From: Polynucleobacter sp. MWH-Jannik1A5
GTDB lineage: Bacteria; Pseudomonadota; Gammaproteobacteria; Burkholderiales; Burkholderiaceae
Assembly: GCF_018881795.1 (NCBI RefSeq)
Contig: NZ_JACVPQ010000001.1
Span: 1,091,633-1,155,632, forward strand
Direction of reading: 5' to 3'
DNA: 64,000 nt
Below the pieces are notes generated by a model. That model saw only the letters and a program-made list of their open reading frames with translations. It was not told the origin of the DNA and did no database searches. The position numbers and the translations under genes are program-made. Shown in pieces: positions 17,882 to 28,503 of this stretch (positions are counted from its first letter, which is position 1; the number at the start of each line of letters is the position of its first letter).

Positions 17882-18877
17882 ATGCCTTTTTTATATTTAA
17901 TAGTCACCGCAATTGTCTGGCTGAGAAATCCATTCTCCAGGAAAAAATATCAAACTCAACTAATTAATAAAGTGATTTTGATTTATCGTGGCAATCCCGA
18001 GATTGTTATCCATGATTACTACAATTATGTTTTGAGTTTTCTTTTTCAAAATTTAGAAAACATTGAGAGGGCCGGGTTAGTGTTTTATGAATGTCCTGGT
18101 CTAAGGCTTCTTAAATTCTTGCACTCACCGATCAATATTTTCTTGCAAATTGAACACACACTATTTAGGCCTGGAAGCGAGACCTCAACTTCTGCCATGC
18201 AGGGTGAGCTCCCTATACCAGGGGGTAATCAAAAATATTTAATTAGAATTGCTGAATTGGATAGGCTTGCCTCTGCGGATATTATTTTTGATTACAGCAG
18301 AATTAACTTATTTAATATTCAATCGTCACCCGCTCTAAGGGATTATTTACAAAAGTCATTTTGTATCAGCCCTGCTTTATACCCAATATTTACTAACGGT
18401 AATGATCGGCATGGTGTAATTACTCTATTCGGAAATCCCGATATTTCTAGGAGAAAGTTATTTCTGAAGGATCTAGAACGTCAAAGAGTTTCATCTGAAA
18501 ATATACGTGGATTGTATTTTGGAGTAGACGAGATTTATCGTAAGACTAAAATAGTGATTAATATTCGCCAAACTGATGGGCATGAAACGCTTGAAGAGCT
18601 AAGAGTTTTGCCAGCATTGCGAAGTGGAGCGATAGTAGTGTGTGAATCCGCACCCTACGTAGAAAAAACTGCGTACTCTAAATTTATTATTTGGGGATCT
18701 TTACAAGAACTGCCTAGTTTGATTGCTGAAGTAGAAAATAATTACGAAGAAGTTCGTCAGCGTATTTTTGGAGATGGCTCGGAAAACTCTTTTTTTGTAA
18801 AAAGAATGAAGCGAATTGAAAAATGTAATCAGTTGGCAATGAATAGGGCGATAAATCATATTAATGCTCAAAGCTAA
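17882..18877 (+). CDS. uncharacterised glycan-island protein with glycosyltransferase-like C-terminal half
   Basis: This 331-residue protein is not clearly assignable. A short hydrophobic N-terminus (FLYLIVTAIVWL) could anchor it. The C-terminal part, KIVINIRQTDGHETLEELRV then LRSGAIVVCESAPYV, resembles the donor-binding end of group 1 glycosyltransferases and of family proteins seen in capsule loci. The segment LQIEHTLFRPGSETSTSAM earlier is reminiscent of the same group. The DNA is visibly richer in A and T than its neighbours, which suggests a separate origin. It starts 17 bases after the GT2-like gene and ends 36 bases before rmlB. Confidence 0.5.
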   Translation: MPFLYLIVTAIVWLRNPFSRKKYQTQLINKVILIYRGNPEIVIHDYYNYVLSFLFQNLENIERAGLVFYECPGLRLLKFLHSPINIFLQIEHTLFRPGSETSTSAMQGELPIPGGNQKYLIRIAELDRLASADIIFDYSRINLFNIQSSPALRDYLQKSFCISPALYPIFTNGNDRHGVITLFGNPDISRRKLFLKDLERQRVSSENIRGLYFGVDEIYRKTKIVINIRQTDGHETLEELRVLPALRSGAIVVCESAPYVEKTAYSKFIIWGSLQELPSLIAEVENNYEEVRQRIFGDGSENSFFVKRMKRIEKCNQLAMNRAINHINAQS

Positions 18878-18913
18878 TGTGAAGCTGAAGTTAAACAAAG
18901 AAATGGGGCGGGA

Positions 18914-19972
18914 ATGATCTTAGTGACAGGTGGGGCTGGATTTATTGGTGGAAATTTTGTTTTGGATTGGCTGGCTCATGCCGATGCCGAAGGTATCGTC
19001 AATCTTGATAAATTAACTTATGCTGGTAATTTAGCTACTCTTAGCCCACTAGAAAAAGATGCGCGACATGTGTTTGTTCATGGCGATATTGGGGATAAAG
19101 CACTAGTTAACCAGCTCTTGGAAAAGTATCGGCCACGAGCAATCGTAAACTTTGCTGCGGAGAGCCATGTTGATAGATCTATTCATGGTCCGGCTGAATT
19201 TGTTCAAACCAATATTGTTGGAACTTTTAATTTATTGGAGTGTGCACGTGAGTACTGGAATAGTCTTGAAACACAGGATAAAGAGCAATTCCGTTTTCAC
19301 CATGTTTCAACCGATGAGGTTTATGGTTCTCTGTCCTCTTCGGATCCTGCATTTACGGAAACAAATCCCTATAAGCCCAATAGTCCTTACTCTGCATCCA
19401 AGGCAGCATCGGATCATTTAGTAAGGGCTTGGTTTCATACTTATGGGTTCCCAGTAATTACTACGAATTGCTCTAATAATTATGGTCCGTATCACTTTCC
19501 TGAGAAGTTAATTCCGCTGGTAATTCTCAACGCTCTAAATGGTAAGCCTTTACCAATCTATGGTGATGGTCAGCAGGTGCGTGATTGGCTTTATGTGGGC
19601 GATCACTGTTCTGCAATTCGAAAAGTTTTGGCTTCTGGAAAATTGGGAGAGACTTACAACATTGGTGGTTGGAATGAAAAGGCCAATATTGATGTCGTCA
19701 AAACTATCTGCAGCATTCTCGATGAATTAAAGCCTCGCACAGATGGTAAGTCATATGCTGAACAAATTACATTCGTGAAGGATCGCCCAGGGCATGATCG
19801 ACGTTATGCAATTGATGCCAGCAAAGTAGAACGTGATTTAGGTTGGAGACCTGCTGAAACATTTGATACTGGAATTCGTAAGACAGTGCAGTGGTATTTG
19901 GATAATCCCATTTGGATTGAGGGTGTAGTCAGTGGCTCCTATCGTGACTGGCTAAAGCAACAGTACAACTGA
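18914..19972 (+). CDS. rmlB: dTDP-glucose 4,6-dehydratase
   Basis: RmlB (RfbB) converts dTDP-D-glucose to dTDP-4-keto-6-deoxyglucose, the second step to dTDP-L-rhamnose. It is an extended SDR of 352 residues. It has the NAD-binding [11 protein letters not shown] at residues 6-16, the catalytic TDEVYGS near residue 134 with the Asp-Glu pair, and [10 protein letters not shown] with the Tyr-Lys couple. GHDRRYAID near the end is typical. It opens the rmlBDAC operon and is 11 bases from rmlD. A GGGGCGGG-containing ribosome site lies upstream of the ATG. Confidence 0.97.
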   Translation: MILVTGGAGFIGGNFVLDWLAHADAEGIVNLDKLTYAGNLATLSPLEKDARHVFVHGDIGDKALVNQLLEKYRPRAIVNFAAESHVDRSIHGPAEFVQTNIVGTFNLLECAREYWNSLETQDKEQFRFHHVSTDEVYGSLSSSDPAFTETNPYKPNSPYSASKAASDHLVRAWFHTYGFPVITTNCSNNYGPYHFPEKLIPLVILNALNGKPLPIYGDGQQVRDWLYVGDHCSAIRKVLASGKLGETYNIGGWNEKANIDVVKTICSILDELKPRTDGKSYAEQITFVKDRPGHDRRYAIDASKVERDLGWRPAETFDTGIRKTVQWYLDNPIWIEGVVSGSYRDWLKQQYN

Positions 19973-19983
19973 GCGCGCACTCG

Positions 19984-20958
19984 ATGAACATACTGGTTTT
20001 TGGAAAAGATGGGCAGCTAGGCAAAGCATTTAAATTGTTATTTGAACAAATGCCCATTGCTGCAAATGTACAAATTACTTATTTCGGTAGGTCGGATTGT
20101 GATCTAAGTAAAGAGGCGGATATTCTTGCCCAACTCAAATTATCAAAACCGGATCTCATTATTAATGCTTCCGCTTATACGGCGGTTGATGGAGCAGAAA
20201 CGGAAATCGATTTAGCTTTTGCAGTAAATGCTAAAGCGCCCGAATTAATGGCTCGCTATGCCGCAGAAAATAATATCACCCTATTGCATTATTCAACGGA
20301 CTATGTTTTTGATGGTAATAAATCTGATTTCTATGTTGAGAGTGACGCACGTACCCCCTTGGGCATTTATGGAAAAAGTAAGGCCGCGGGTGAAGAGGCG
20401 ATAGAAAATGTATTTGCAAATTCGTCTAAGGGACAATTTGCGATTTTCAGAACCAGCTGGGTCTATGGGGATGGAGGTAATTTCATTCGTACCATCTTAC
20501 GTTTAGCAAAAGAACGCGAAGAATTAAAGGTCATTCATGATCAGCATGGTGTGCCAACTAGCGCAAAATGGCTTGCGCAAATAAGCTTGGCTTTAGCTTT
20601 AGATACTGACTGCAATGTAAGACAGTTCCCGTCTGGTATTTATCATGCCGTTCCAGCTGGTGAGACAACTTGGTACGATCTGGCATGTTTAGTAGTTCAG
20701 GCTGCCATGGATGCCAAGGTGATGTTAAAAGCCAAGCCCAGTGCCATTAAGCCTATTCTGGCTGTTGAATACCCTCTACCAGCGCCAAGGCCGATGAATT
20801 CTCGGATGAATACCGCTAAATTATGTGAAGCCCTTCATGACGTGGGTTTGGGAGCTTCGAACTCTTATAATGATCCTCAAAAGATGCCAAATTTCCCTGC
20901 ATGGGATGGCATGGTTCAAGAATATGTATCTAAGCTTGCTGCGGACGGTTTGATCTAA
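19984..20958 (+). CDS. rmlD: dTDP-4-dehydrorhamnose reductase
   Basis: RmlD (RfbD) makes dTDP-L-rhamnose from dTDP-4-keto-L-rhamnose with NAD(P)H. The 324-residue protein starts with the nucleotide-binding GKDGQLGKAF. It has NASAYTAVDGAE, STDYVFDGN and the catalytic GIYGKSKAAGEEA. The C-terminal PRPMNSRMNTAKL is diagnostic of the family. It lies second in the operon, before rmlA, with 42 bases to the rmlA ATG. Confidence 0.96.
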   Translation: MNILVFGKDGQLGKAFKLLFEQMPIAANVQITYFGRSDCDLSKEADILAQLKLSKPDLIINASAYTAVDGAETEIDLAFAVNAKAPELMARYAAENNITLLHYSTDYVFDGNKSDFYVESDARTPLGIYGKSKAAGEEAIENVFANSSKGQFAIFRTSWVYGDGGNFIRTILRLAKEREELKVIHDQHGVPTSAKWLAQISLALALDTDCNVRQFPSGIYHAVPAGETTWYDLACLVVQAAMDAKVMLKAKPSAIKPILAVEYPLPAPRPMNSRMNTAKLCEALHDVGLGASNSYNDPQKMPNFPAWDGMVQEYVSKLAADGLI

Positions 20959-21000
20959 GTACTGCTCGCGCTGACTAAGGTGCTAAATAGGGGGTTTCGC

Positions 21001-21921
21001 ATGGCTACAAATCGTAAAGGCATTATTTTGGCTGGCGGGTCAGGGACTCGTCTATACCCAGTCACTCAAGCAGTTTCCAAGCAATTAATGCCAGTGTATG
21101 ACAAACCCATGGTGTATTACCCGCTGAGTACTTTGATGTTGGCGGGTATTCGGGATATCTTATTAATTTCTACACCTCATGACACGCCGCGCTTTACGGA
21201 GTTACTTGGTGATGGTTCACAATGGGGCCTCAATATTGAGTATTGTGTGCAGCCATCTCCAGATGGGCTGGCTCAAGCATTTACCCTAGGAAAAAACTTT
21301 GTCGGTAATGATCCGAGCGCTTTAGTGCTTGGAGATAATATTTTTTATGGTCATGAGCTCGTTGATCAACTCAATAGTGCTAATGATCGAAAAGCTGGTG
21401 CAACCGTGTTTGCATATCATGTGAATGATCCAGAGCGTTATGGTGTGGTTGAGTTTGATAAAGATTACAAAGCGCTCTCCATCGAAGAGAAGCCTTTAAA
21501 CCCAAGAAGTAACTATGCGGTAACAGGCCTCTATTTTTACGACAATCAAGTTTGCGATATAGCTGCTTCTATTAAGCCAAGCGCTAGGGGTGAGCTTGAG
21601 ATTACTGATGTAAATCGTGTTTACCTTGATAAGAATGAATTAAGTGTTGAAATCATGGGCCGAGGTTTTGCTTGGCTTGATACCGGTACTCATGATTCAT
21701 TGTTAGATGCAGCGGGCTTTATTGCAACTTTGCAAAAGCGCCAAGGCCTAATGGTGGCTTGTCCCGAAGAGATTGCTTATCGCCAAGGTTGGATCAGTGC
21801 TGAAACAGTGCAAAAGGTAGCCGCTCAATTGAGTAAAAATAGCTATGGTCAGTATTTAGGCAAGATTTTAAAAGAGCTTAATAGCTCTGCTCAGTCGATT
21901 TCTTTAACTGCAAAGAAGTAG
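21001..21921 (+). CDS. rmlA: glucose-1-phosphate thymidylyltransferase
   Basis: RmlA (RfbA) makes dTDP-glucose from dTTP and glucose-1-phosphate, the first committed step of the rhamnose route and its feedback point. I choose ATG 21001, behind an AGGGGG ribosome site, over an in-frame GTG at 20980 that would add seven atypical residues; the product is 306 residues. Motifs are [20 protein letters not shown] with the nucleotidyl loop, [21 protein letters not shown] and the family signature GVVEFD. It sits between rmlD and rmlC, 5 bases from the latter. Confidence 0.97.
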   Translation: MATNRKGIILAGGSGTRLYPVTQAVSKQLMPVYDKPMVYYPLSTLMLAGIRDILLISTPHDTPRFTELLGDGSQWGLNIEYCVQPSPDGLAQAFTLGKNFVGNDPSALVLGDNIFYGHELVDQLNSANDRKAGATVFAYHVNDPERYGVVEFDKDYKALSIEEKPLNPRSNYAVTGLYFYDNQVCDIAASIKPSARGELEITDVNRVYLDKNELSVEIMGRGFAWLDTGTHDSLLDAAGFIATLQKRQGLMVACPEEIAYRQGWISAETVQKVAAQLSKNSYGQYLGKILKELNSSAQSISLTAKK

Positions 21922-21926
21922 AGCTA

Positions 21927-22493
21927 ATGAATGCACCTTCTAAGTTAAAAGTAACGCCTACAGCAATTCATGATGTGCTCGTTATAGAGCCTCAGGTATT
22001 TGGGGATGAGCGAGGTTGGTTTACTGAGTCATTCAATGCGCAAGACTTTGCCGATGCGACTGGCCTTGATGTCGAATTTGTTCAAGATAATCATTCCTTT
22101 TCTCGTCAATGGACCTTACGAGGGTTGCACTATCAGCTTGAAAAAACTCAAGGCAAATTAGTGCGCGTAGTTTCCGGAAGCGTATTTGATGTGGCAGTAG
22201 ATATTCGTAAAGATTCCCCTACTTACGGTAAGTGGGTGGGTGTTGAGTTGAGCGCGCAAAATCACAAGCAACTTTGGATTCCTCCGCAGTTGGCACATGG
22301 ATTTCTGGTGCTTTCTGAAACTGCTGAATTTCTCTATAAAACCACGGATTACTACCACCCACAAAGCGAGGCTTGTCTTGCATGGAATGATCCGTTTGTG
22401 GGCATCGAGTGGCCTTTACCGGCTGGCATCTCTCCCAATATGAATGCCAAAGATACTGCCGGTCTGGTTTGGGACCTTGCACCCAAGTTTTAG
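21927..22493 (+). CDS. rmlC: dTDP-4-dehydrorhamnose 3,5-epimerase
   Basis: RmlC (RfbC) epimerises C3 and C5 of dTDP-4-keto-6-deoxyglucose. This is a 188-residue cupin protein. Visible signatures are FVQDNHSFSRQWTLRGLHYQ with the catalytic His region, GKLVRVVSGSVFDVAVDIR, and QLWIPPQLAHGFLVLSE. It completes the rhamnose set (order B, D, A, C). The gene ends 43 bases before waaC, the next plus-strand gene. Confidence 0.97.
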   Translation: MNAPSKLKVTPTAIHDVLVIEPQVFGDERGWFTESFNAQDFADATGLDVEFVQDNHSFSRQWTLRGLHYQLEKTQGKLVRVVSGSVFDVAVDIRKDSPTYGKWVGVELSAQNHKQLWIPPQLAHGFLVLSETAEFLYKTTDYYHPQSEACLAWNDPFVGIEWPLPAGISPNMNAKDTAGLVWDLAPKF

Positions 22494-22536
22494 AGTGCCC
22501 AAAGGGGCTCTATATAAAAAATAAGATAATCCCTCC

Positions 22537-23589
22537 ATGAGTAATACATTGGCGCAATCAGCTAACCCTAAGATCTTATTGGTCAAACTCTCCTCATTGG
22601 GGGACGTTTTGCACAACTTACCAATACTTTGGGATCTGCGGGCGCGATTGCCCGATGCCCAGATTGATTGGGTGGTTGAAGAAGGGTATGTTCACTTACT
22701 GACACCCCTACTATCGAAAGATGGTTTTAGAGGAATTGATCGCATTATTCCCTTTGGTTTACGCCACTGGAAAAAGAATTTACTAAAGCCGTCTACTTGG
22801 AAACAATTTTTTGCCTTCAAAAAAGAGCTTCAAGCAGTTTCTTATGATGTCATTATTGAAACTCAAGGCTTACTTAAGTCAGCCATCGTTTGCTCATTAG
22901 CTAAAAAGAATCCTAGTACAGTGATTGCGGGATTAGCTAATGCAACCGAGTTCTCTGGTTATGAGCCGATCGCAAGATCTTTTTATAGTCAGTCAGTTCA
23001 AGTTCCCACGCAATGCCATGCAGTGGATCGCTCGCGCTGGGTGATGTGCTCGGCATTGGACTGGCCGCTACTTGAGCGTACGAGCGTCCCACAGTTTTAC
23101 CCCGTTCAATATATTCAAACGTTGCCCGCTCCTGGGCAGGTCCTTGCTCAGCAGCTAGTGGTGCCTTATGTGCTTTGTTTTCACTCTACTGCGCGTGAAG
23201 CAAAGCGCTGGCCTAATGGCCATTGGATTGCTCTAGGTCAGGAACTCTCTAGCCGCGGCTATCAAGTGGTTTTGCCTTGGGGTAATTTAGCTGAGCGTGC
23301 AGTGAGTGAAGCAATTGCCTCGCAAATTCCAAATGCCTTGGTGCCGCCAGCATTTTCGATTGAAGATGCTTTTGCTGTGATTGCTGGTGCTGCTTTGACG
23401 ATCGGAGTAGATACGGGTCTAACGCACTTAGCGGCCGTCCTAAATAAACCTACTGTTGAGATTTATTGTGATTCCCCGCTATGGAAAACAGAAGGATATT
23501 GGTCTAGCAATATTCGTAATGTGGGGGATATTCAAAAACCTCCAACAGTAGCCGAGGTTCGGCAGGCTGCCACTGAATTACTGCACTAG
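22537..23589 (+). CDS. waaC: lipopolysaccharide heptosyltransferase I
   Basis: WaaC adds the first L-glycero-D-manno-heptose to Kdo2-lipid A on the cytosolic face of the inner membrane. This is a 350-residue GT9 enzyme. The N-terminus ILLVKLSSLGDVLHNLPILWD matches WaaC specifically. The C-terminal half has HSTAREAKRWPNGHWIALGQ and GVDTGLTHLAAVLNKPTV, the donor-binding signature. It is downstream of rmlC and converges with the TolC-family gene, 17 bases apart. Heptosyltransferase II is possible, but the N-terminal sequence favours I. Confidence 0.9.
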   Translation: MSNTLAQSANPKILLVKLSSLGDVLHNLPILWDLRARLPDAQIDWVVEEGYVHLLTPLLSKDGFRGIDRIIPFGLRHWKKNLLKPSTWKQFFAFKKELQAVSYDVIIETQGLLKSAIVCSLAKKNPSTVIAGLANATEFSGYEPIARSFYSQSVQVPTQCHAVDRSRWVMCSALDWPLLERTSVPQFYPVQYIQTLPAPGQVLAQQLVVPYVLCFHSTAREAKRWPNGHWIALGQELSSRGYQVVLPWGNLAERAVSEAIASQIPNALVPPAFSIEDAFAVIAGAALTIGVDTGLTHLAAVLNKPTVEIYCDSPLWKTEGYWSSNIRNVGDIQKPPTVAEVRQAATELLH

Positions 23590-23606
23590 TTTTTGTTGGC
23601 TCGAGA

Positions 23607-25232
23607 TTAGCGTAGCAGCGTATTGATCGCGAGTAAGTCTTCATCAGTTAAAGCGGCCGCATGCGCCTTTAACTTAATCGCATTCAGAATTGTGTTGTAG
23701 CGTGCTTGTTGCAACAAAGAGCGTGTATTGATTAACGAGTCTAAGGCAATCAACACATCAATATTAATTAAAGTACCCACTTGAAAGCCAAGCTTGCTAG
23801 ATTCAAGAGCGGAAGATGTTGAGCGCTCTGCAGCTTCATAAGCTTTAACACTCGCCAAGCCACCATAAAAACCAGTAAAAGCTGCACGTGTATTTTGAGC
23901 TGCTGTGCGTCGATAGTTATCGTAGTTAGCTTTTGCAGCATCGACTAGAGCAGCGTTTTGACGAATCACAGAACTGTTGTATCCACCCGATACCAGTGGA
24001 ATGGTCATTTGTAGAGCAACCGTATTGTTATACACATTGGTATTCGCTGGTGTGTAGCTATTAGGTGTGCCGTTTGAGGTGTTGTAGCCCGACGTGCCAA
24101 CAAAATTAATCGTTGGGTAATTTAAAGCCTGAGCACCTCGGTAGGTACTTTCTGCCAAGCTGACAGAGAGCTGGCCTGCGAGGACATTAAAGTTTGCCGA
24201 CTCCGCTTGTCGAATCCAGTCATCCAATGTTTGACCGGGAGGTAAATGGGGATTAACACTCTCAGCAATAGGATTGCCTTTTGCATCTTTCGACTTACTG
24301 CGAGGGTCTTTTAAAACGCCTTCAATCTTAGCGTCTTTGACTAGTGGTTTTAATGCGCCGACAGGACGGCCAACAATTTGCTCTAGTACGCCACGTTTCA
24401 CAATAAGGTCTGCTTGAGCAGAAATCTCTTGAGAAGTAGCTAAATCCATAGCTGCTTGGGCAGTATTCACATCCACAATGGTTGCTAACCCTGCATCAAA
24501 TTTGGCTTGGGCCACCTCGAGTTGTTGCTTGATTAAATCTTTTTTGTTCTTATAGAGCGTAACGTTATCTTGGCTTGTCAGTGCATCAAAGTAGGCTTGA
24601 GACACTCGCAAGATGAGGTCTTGTTGTGCCAAGAAGAAGCGCATATCCGCAAGCTTGGTATTGAGGTCCCCTTGTTTGAATAACTCAATCGCACCCACGT
24701 TAAATACGGGCTGCGTTAAGGTGACCGTATAACTTTTTTGATCGAATACGCGTGAGTTGCCTGCGTTATTAGAAACCACCGTACTACCAGCACCATGTTG
24801 GTAGTAACGTGTTCCACCTGGCGTTGCATTGGCTTGCGGCATTAGTAATGAAAATCCTTGCCAGTACAACTCTTTACTTGCTTGGTAATTAAAGCGTGCT
24901 GCAGTTAAGACTGGATCACTAAAAGCGGCCTCTTGATAAAGCTGAATCAAATCATTTAATTGCCCCTGACTATCGGCCGCTCTGTTTCCATTTAAATTGG
25001 ATGGAGCTGAGGCAGATGGTAAAGCGGGCTTAGTGGGTGGTGGTGCTATTTGGGGTGGCTGCTCGAGGCCAATGAGGGTTGATGCACTCATTGGAGTCGG
25101 TAGCGCTGGCCTTGCGGCTGCATTTGGGCTCTGGGCCATCGCATTGCCATACCAGGCATTCCAGCCCATTGCTTGACTTAGGATCAAACCAAAGGCGGTA
25201 AGTCTAGAAAGTCTAAAGCGGCTTGGGGTCAT
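23607..25232 (-). CDS. TolC-family outer-membrane efflux channel
   Basis: This 541-residue protein is predicted to form the outer-membrane channel of a type I secretion or multidrug efflux complex. It has an N-terminal signal peptide (basic start, hydrophobic [11 protein letters not shown], cleavage near AMAQS). A Pro- and Ala-rich linker of about 60 residues follows. The TolC repeat begins near [20 protein letters not shown]. The second repeat includes [18 protein letters not shown] and [16 protein letters not shown], and [19 protein letters not shown] is a conserved coiled-coil segment. No inner-membrane partner is adjacent, so it may be a general TolC used by several systems. The gene is divergent from uppP. 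Confidence 0.88.
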   Translation of the reverse strand: MTPSRFRLSRLTAFGLILSQAMGWNAWYGNAMAQSPNAAARPALPTPMSASTLIGLEQPPQIAPPPTKPALPSASAPSNLNGNRAADSQGQLNDLIQLYQEAAFSDPVLTAARFNYQASKELYWQGFSLLMPQANATPGGTRYYQHGAGSTVVSNNAGNSRVFDQKSYTVTLTQPVFNVGAIELFKQGDLNTKLADMRFFLAQQDLILRVSQAYFDALTSQDNVTLYKNKKDLIKQQLEVAQAKFDAGLATIVDVNTAQAAMDLATSQEISAQADLIVKRGVLEQIVGRPVGALKPLVKDAKIEGVLKDPRSKSKDAKGNPIAESVNPHLPPGQTLDDWIRQAESANFNVLAGQLSVSLAESTYRGAQALNYPTINFVGTSGYNTSNGTPNSYTPANTNVYNNTVALQMTIPLVSGGYNSSVIRQNAALVDAAKANYDNYRRTAAQNTRAAFTGFYGGLASVKAYEAAERSTSSALESSKLGFQVGTLINIDVLIALDSLINTRSLLQQARYNTILNAIKLKAHAAALTDEDLLAINTLLR

Positions 25233-25351
25233 GTAATTCAGGTAATTTCAATGTGCCATGCAGTTTAAGGCCAAATTATTCAAAATGCTTATTTAGGCAC
25301 TATTTTGCCAAAACCTCTGGATTAGCCCTGTATGCCTATAAAATTTGGCCT

Positions 25352-26194
25352 ATGGATCTAATTTTGTTACTAAAAGCAGTCATTCTGGGAGTGGTAGAGG
25401 GATTAACGGAGTTTTTGCCGATCTCCAGTACAGGGCACCTCATTTTGGTTGGTGACTTACTGGACTTTAATGACGAACGCGGCAAAGCCTTCGAAGTCAT
25501 CATTCAGTTTGGCGCCATTTTGGCAGTGTGTTGGGAGTTCCGAGAAAAGCTTCTCAAGGTTATTACCTCCTTTTCCGAAAGCGCTCAGTCTCGCCGTTTT
25601 GTGCTCAATTTACTGATTGCTTCTATCCCGGCAATGGGCTTAGCCTTTTTATTTGGCAAGTACATTAAAGCAGTACTGTTTTCACCCATTCCGGTAGCAA
25701 GCGCTTTTATCGTAGGTGCTCTCATTATTTTTTGGGCGGAGGGTCGTCAGAAAAAAATAACCACTACTAGTCACATCAAAACAGTAGATGACTTAAGTCC
25801 CTTGGACGCACTCAAGGTTGGCTTGGCACAGTGTGCCGCCTTAATTCCGGGGACATCTCGTTCTGGTGCAACAATTATCGGCGGCATGTTGTTTGGTTTG
25901 CCGCGTGCAGTGGCAACAGAGTTCTCCTTCTTTTTGGCAATTCCAGTGATTGGTGGTGCGACAGCTTATGAGTTACTTAAGCTCTGGAAGGCGCCTGTAG
26001 TATTTTCTGGAGAATTCTCCTTAGCGATTGCAGTAGGCTTTGTATCTGCCTTTATCTCTGCTTTCGTGTGTGTCCGCTGGCTAATTCATTATGTAGCGCA
26101 CCATAATTTCATCCCATTTGCTTGGTATCGCATCGCTTTTGGGTTGCTAGTTTTATTTACCGCATATAGCGGACTCATTGCTTGGTCGCATTAA
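25352..26194 (+). CDS. uppP: undecaprenyl-diphosphatase
   Basis: UppP (BacA) dephosphorylates undecaprenyl pyrophosphate to recycle the carrier used for peptidoglycan and O-antigen. I start at ATG 25352, giving 280 residues as in the family; a longer in-frame start at 25223 overlaps the divergent tolC-like gene and adds a non-homologous leader. Signature blocks are [20 protein letters not shown] (near residues 12-31) and [15 protein letters not shown], with about eight membrane helices. Its output supports the adjacent glycan island. It is divergent from the tolC-like gene. Confidence 0.96.
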   Translation: MDLILLLKAVILGVVEGLTEFLPISSTGHLILVGDLLDFNDERGKAFEVIIQFGAILAVCWEFREKLLKVITSFSESAQSRRFVLNLLIASIPAMGLAFLFGKYIKAVLFSPIPVASAFIVGALIIFWAEGRQKKITTTSHIKTVDDLSPLDALKVGLAQCAALIPGTSRSGATIIGGMLFGLPRAVATEFSFFLAIPVIGGATAYELLKLWKAPVVFSGEFSLAIAVGFVSAFISAFVCVRWLIHYVAHHNFIPFAWYRIAFGLLVLFTAYSGLIAWSH

Positions 26195-26230
26195 TTTCAC
26201 TAACACTCTAAATTAAAGTTCAAGATCAAA

Positions 26231-26683
26231 ATGGATGTATCAATAGACGCTATTACCAATAATATTCAGCTGGCGTTAGCCCCAGTGTTTTTATTGACTG
26301 CAGTTGCCACTTTGATTAACGCGATTTCTGGACGCTTGGCACGATCAGTGGATCGCATGCGTGCAATTCGACATGCTATTGATCGCGGTGAGGTAACGGA
26401 TGCAGCACTCCTGGCGCATATGAATAAAGAGGCGGACGAGGCTAAAGCCCGTGGCCGTCTTTGTACGGCTGCCATCTTTTTTGATGTGCTCAGCGGGGTA
26501 TTTATCTCATTAACTGTATTGGAGTTGTTTTTCTTTCAAGCGGGTGCGGTACGATCACTACAAACAACGTATGTGATTTGGACATTTGTGCTGGGCCTCG
26601 TTTTTTTCATGACCTCTTTATCCATCGTTTTGACTGAGGTAGTCTATGCCTATCGATCAGCCGGCTGGAATAATCCAAAATAA
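26231..26683 (+). CDS. DUF2721 membrane protein
   Basis: This 150-residue protein of the DUF2721 family has no known function. It shows three hydrophobic segments, at about residues 12-32, 75-100 and 115-138. The conserved first part is ALAPVFLLTAVATLINAISG, followed by the basic stretch RLARSVDRMRAIR. It starts 37 bases after uppP and precedes the UDP-xylose synthase gene after 48 bases, so it may be in the same transcript. The role is unknown. Confidence 0.8.
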   Translation: MDVSIDAITNNIQLALAPVFLLTAVATLINAISGRLARSVDRMRAIRHAIDRGEVTDAALLAHMNKEADEAKARGRLCTAAIFFDVLSGVFISLTVLELFFFQAGAVRSLQTTYVIWTFVLGLVFFMTSLSIVLTEVVYAYRSAGWNNPK

Positions 26684-26731
26684 GTAAAAGACTTATTTCT
26701 TTAAAATATTACTTTCTATAAAAGTCTGACT

Positions 26732-27667
26732 ATGAACAAAATCCTCATCACCGGCGGCGCAGGCTTTTTAGGCTCCCACTTGACCGAAAAACTTCTTAAA
26801 GAGGGCAATGATGTTTTGGTAGTAGATAACTACTTCACTGGCTCCAAAGAGAACTTGGCCCATTTACTACCTAATCCACGCTTAGAGCTCATGCGTCATG
26901 ATGTGACTTTTCCGCTTTATGTAGAAACTAATCAAATTTACAACTTAGCTTGTCCCGCATCCCCAGTGCATTATCAGCATGACCCTGTACAAACAACCAA
27001 GACCAGCGTTCATGGCGCTATCAATATGCTGGGCTTAGCTAAGAGAACTCGGGCGCGGATCTTGCAAGCATCTACTAGTGAGGTCTATGGTGACCCCGAA
27101 GTGCACCCTCAGCCAGAAGAGTATTGGGGCAAAGTCAATCCCATTGGAATCCGCTCTTGCTACGATGAAGGTAAGCGCTGCGCTGAAACCCTCTTTTTTG
27201 ACTACAACCGTCAACACAATTTAGATATCAAAGTTGTACGTATTTTTAATACTTACGGCCCACGCATGCATCCTAACGACGGCCGAGTGGTGAGTAACTT
27301 TATTGTGCAAGCACTGCAAGGTAAGGACATCACCATCTATGGAGATGGTCAGCAAACCAGAAGTTTTTGCTATGTCGACGACTTAATCGATGCTATGGTC
27401 AAAATGATGAACTCTGAACAAGGTTTTACTGGGCCAGTCAATATTGGCAACCCAGGCGAGTTCACTATGCTCCAGTTAGCGGAAGCTGTTCTGAAGCTCT
27501 CTGGTAGTAAATCGAAGATCATTCATCAGCCATTACCATCAGATGATCCAAAACAGCGTCAGCCTAATATCGAATTAGCCAAAGCGAAGCTTGGCTGGCA
27601 GCCTAAGGTCAATTTGGAAGATGGTCTAAAAGAGACTATTGCTTACTTTAAGAAGGTTGTGGGGTAA
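26732..27667 (+). CDS. UDP-glucuronate decarboxylase (UDP-xylose synthase)
   Basis: This is a 311-residue extended SDR of the UXS type. It converts UDP-glucuronate to UDP-D-xylose through a 4-keto intermediate. Motifs are [14 protein letters not shown] (residues 7-20), [27 protein letters not shown], and [16 protein letters not shown] with the Tyr-Lys pair; the ASPVHYQ and CYDEGKR sequences are diagnostic of UXS rather than ordinary epimerases. It gives a xylose donor for envelope glycans. UDP-glucose dehydrogenase, which makes the substrate, is not in this window. It is followed by trmB after 4 bases. Confidence 0.9.
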   Translation: MNKILITGGAGFLGSHLTEKLLKEGNDVLVVDNYFTGSKENLAHLLPNPRLELMRHDVTFPLYVETNQIYNLACPASPVHYQHDPVQTTKTSVHGAINMLGLAKRTRARILQASTSEVYGDPEVHPQPEEYWGKVNPIGIRSCYDEGKRCAETLFFDYNRQHNLDIKVVRIFNTYGPRMHPNDGRVVSNFIVQALQGKDITIYGDGQQTRSFCYVDDLIDAMVKMMNSEQGFTGPVNIGNPGEFTMLQLAEAVLKLSGSKSKIIHQPLPSDDPKQRQPNIELAKAKLGWQPKVNLEDGLKETIAYFKKVVG

Positions 27668-27671
27668 GTCG

Positions 27672-28493
27672 TTGAGTAAAGTGGATAGCACGACTCCAGA
27701 AAAGCATTTTGATCGTATCCGTTCATTTGTCCTCAGGGCTGGGAGAACAACTGCTGGACAACAGCGGGCTATCGAAGATTTGGGTCCTCAATTTTTAATC
27801 TCTTTTAAAGAAGCTACCCTCGATTTAGTAGGCGCTTTTGGTGGCTCAACTAAACCCAAGATTTTAGAGGTTGGTTTTGGTATGGGGGAGACTACTGCCA
27901 AGATCGCTGCATTACGCTCAGATGATGATTTCTTGGGAATTGAAGTTCATCCACCGGGGGTTGGTGCCTTACTCAAACTCATTGGCGAAAACCAACTCAC
28001 CAATATACGAGTCATTCGACATGATGCTGTTGAGGTCCTTGAAAGAATGATTACCCCCAATAGCTTGGACGGTATTCATATTTACTTTGCAGATCCATGG
28101 CATAAGAAGCGCCATCACAAGCGTCGTTTGATTCAAGCTGAGTTTGTTCGTTTATTAGTTTCTCGCTTAAAGCTTGGCGCTTACTTGCATTTAGCAACGG
28201 ATTGGCACAACTATGCAGAGCAGATGCTTTTGGTATTAAATGCAGAGCCCACTCTTCAAAATACTTCCAATGATTTGGTAAGAATTGAAACTTTTGATGT
28301 TTCGGATATCGCTAGAGCAGATGAAGTTCCAAATGAATTTAAGCCTACGCTAGTGCAATTAACTGCTCAGCATGCAGGGTATGTTCAAAGACCGGCTTAT
28401 CGTCCTGTAACCAAGTTTGAAAACCGCGGCATCAAGCTAGGCCACGGTGTATGGGACTTGGTTTACAAGAAAAACGAAGTCAATCAAAAATAA
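27672..28493 (+). CDS. trmB: tRNA (guanine-N7-)-methyltransferase
   Basis: TrmB methylates G46 in the variable loop of tRNA. The product from TTG 27672 is 273 residues. The longer in-frame start at 27639 lies inside the upstream gene, and a GTG at 27681 is another possibility, so the start is uncertain. Motifs are [16 protein letters not shown] (SAM binding), [14 protein letters not shown], and the signature [16 protein letters not shown], with a C-terminal [12 protein letters not shown]. It converges on gabD, with 10 bases between the stops. Confidence 0.93.
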   Translation: MSKVDSTTPEKHFDRIRSFVLRAGRTTAGQQRAIEDLGPQFLISFKEATLDLVGAFGGSTKPKILEVGFGMGETTAKIAALRSDDDFLGIEVHPPGVGALLKLIGENQLTNIRVIRHDAVEVLERMITPNSLDGIHIYFADPWHKKRHHKRRLIQAEFVRLLVSRLKLGAYLHLATDWHNYAEQMLLVLNAEPTLQNTSNDLVRIETFDVSDIARADEVPNEFKPTLVQLTAQHAGYVQRPAYRPVTKFENRGIKLGHGVWDLVYKKNEVNQK

Positions 28494-28503
28494 TCTAAGT
28501 TAT

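Noticed and set aside
22494..22536. Hairpin GCCC-AAAG-GGGC after rmlC as terminator
   Set aside because: The stem is only 4 pairs with a mismatch and no T-run follows on the plus strand.
25223..25351. Upstream extension of uppP by 43 codons
   Set aside because: It overlaps the divergent tolC-like gene and has no similarity to UppP; ATG 25352 starts exactly at the family's first helix.
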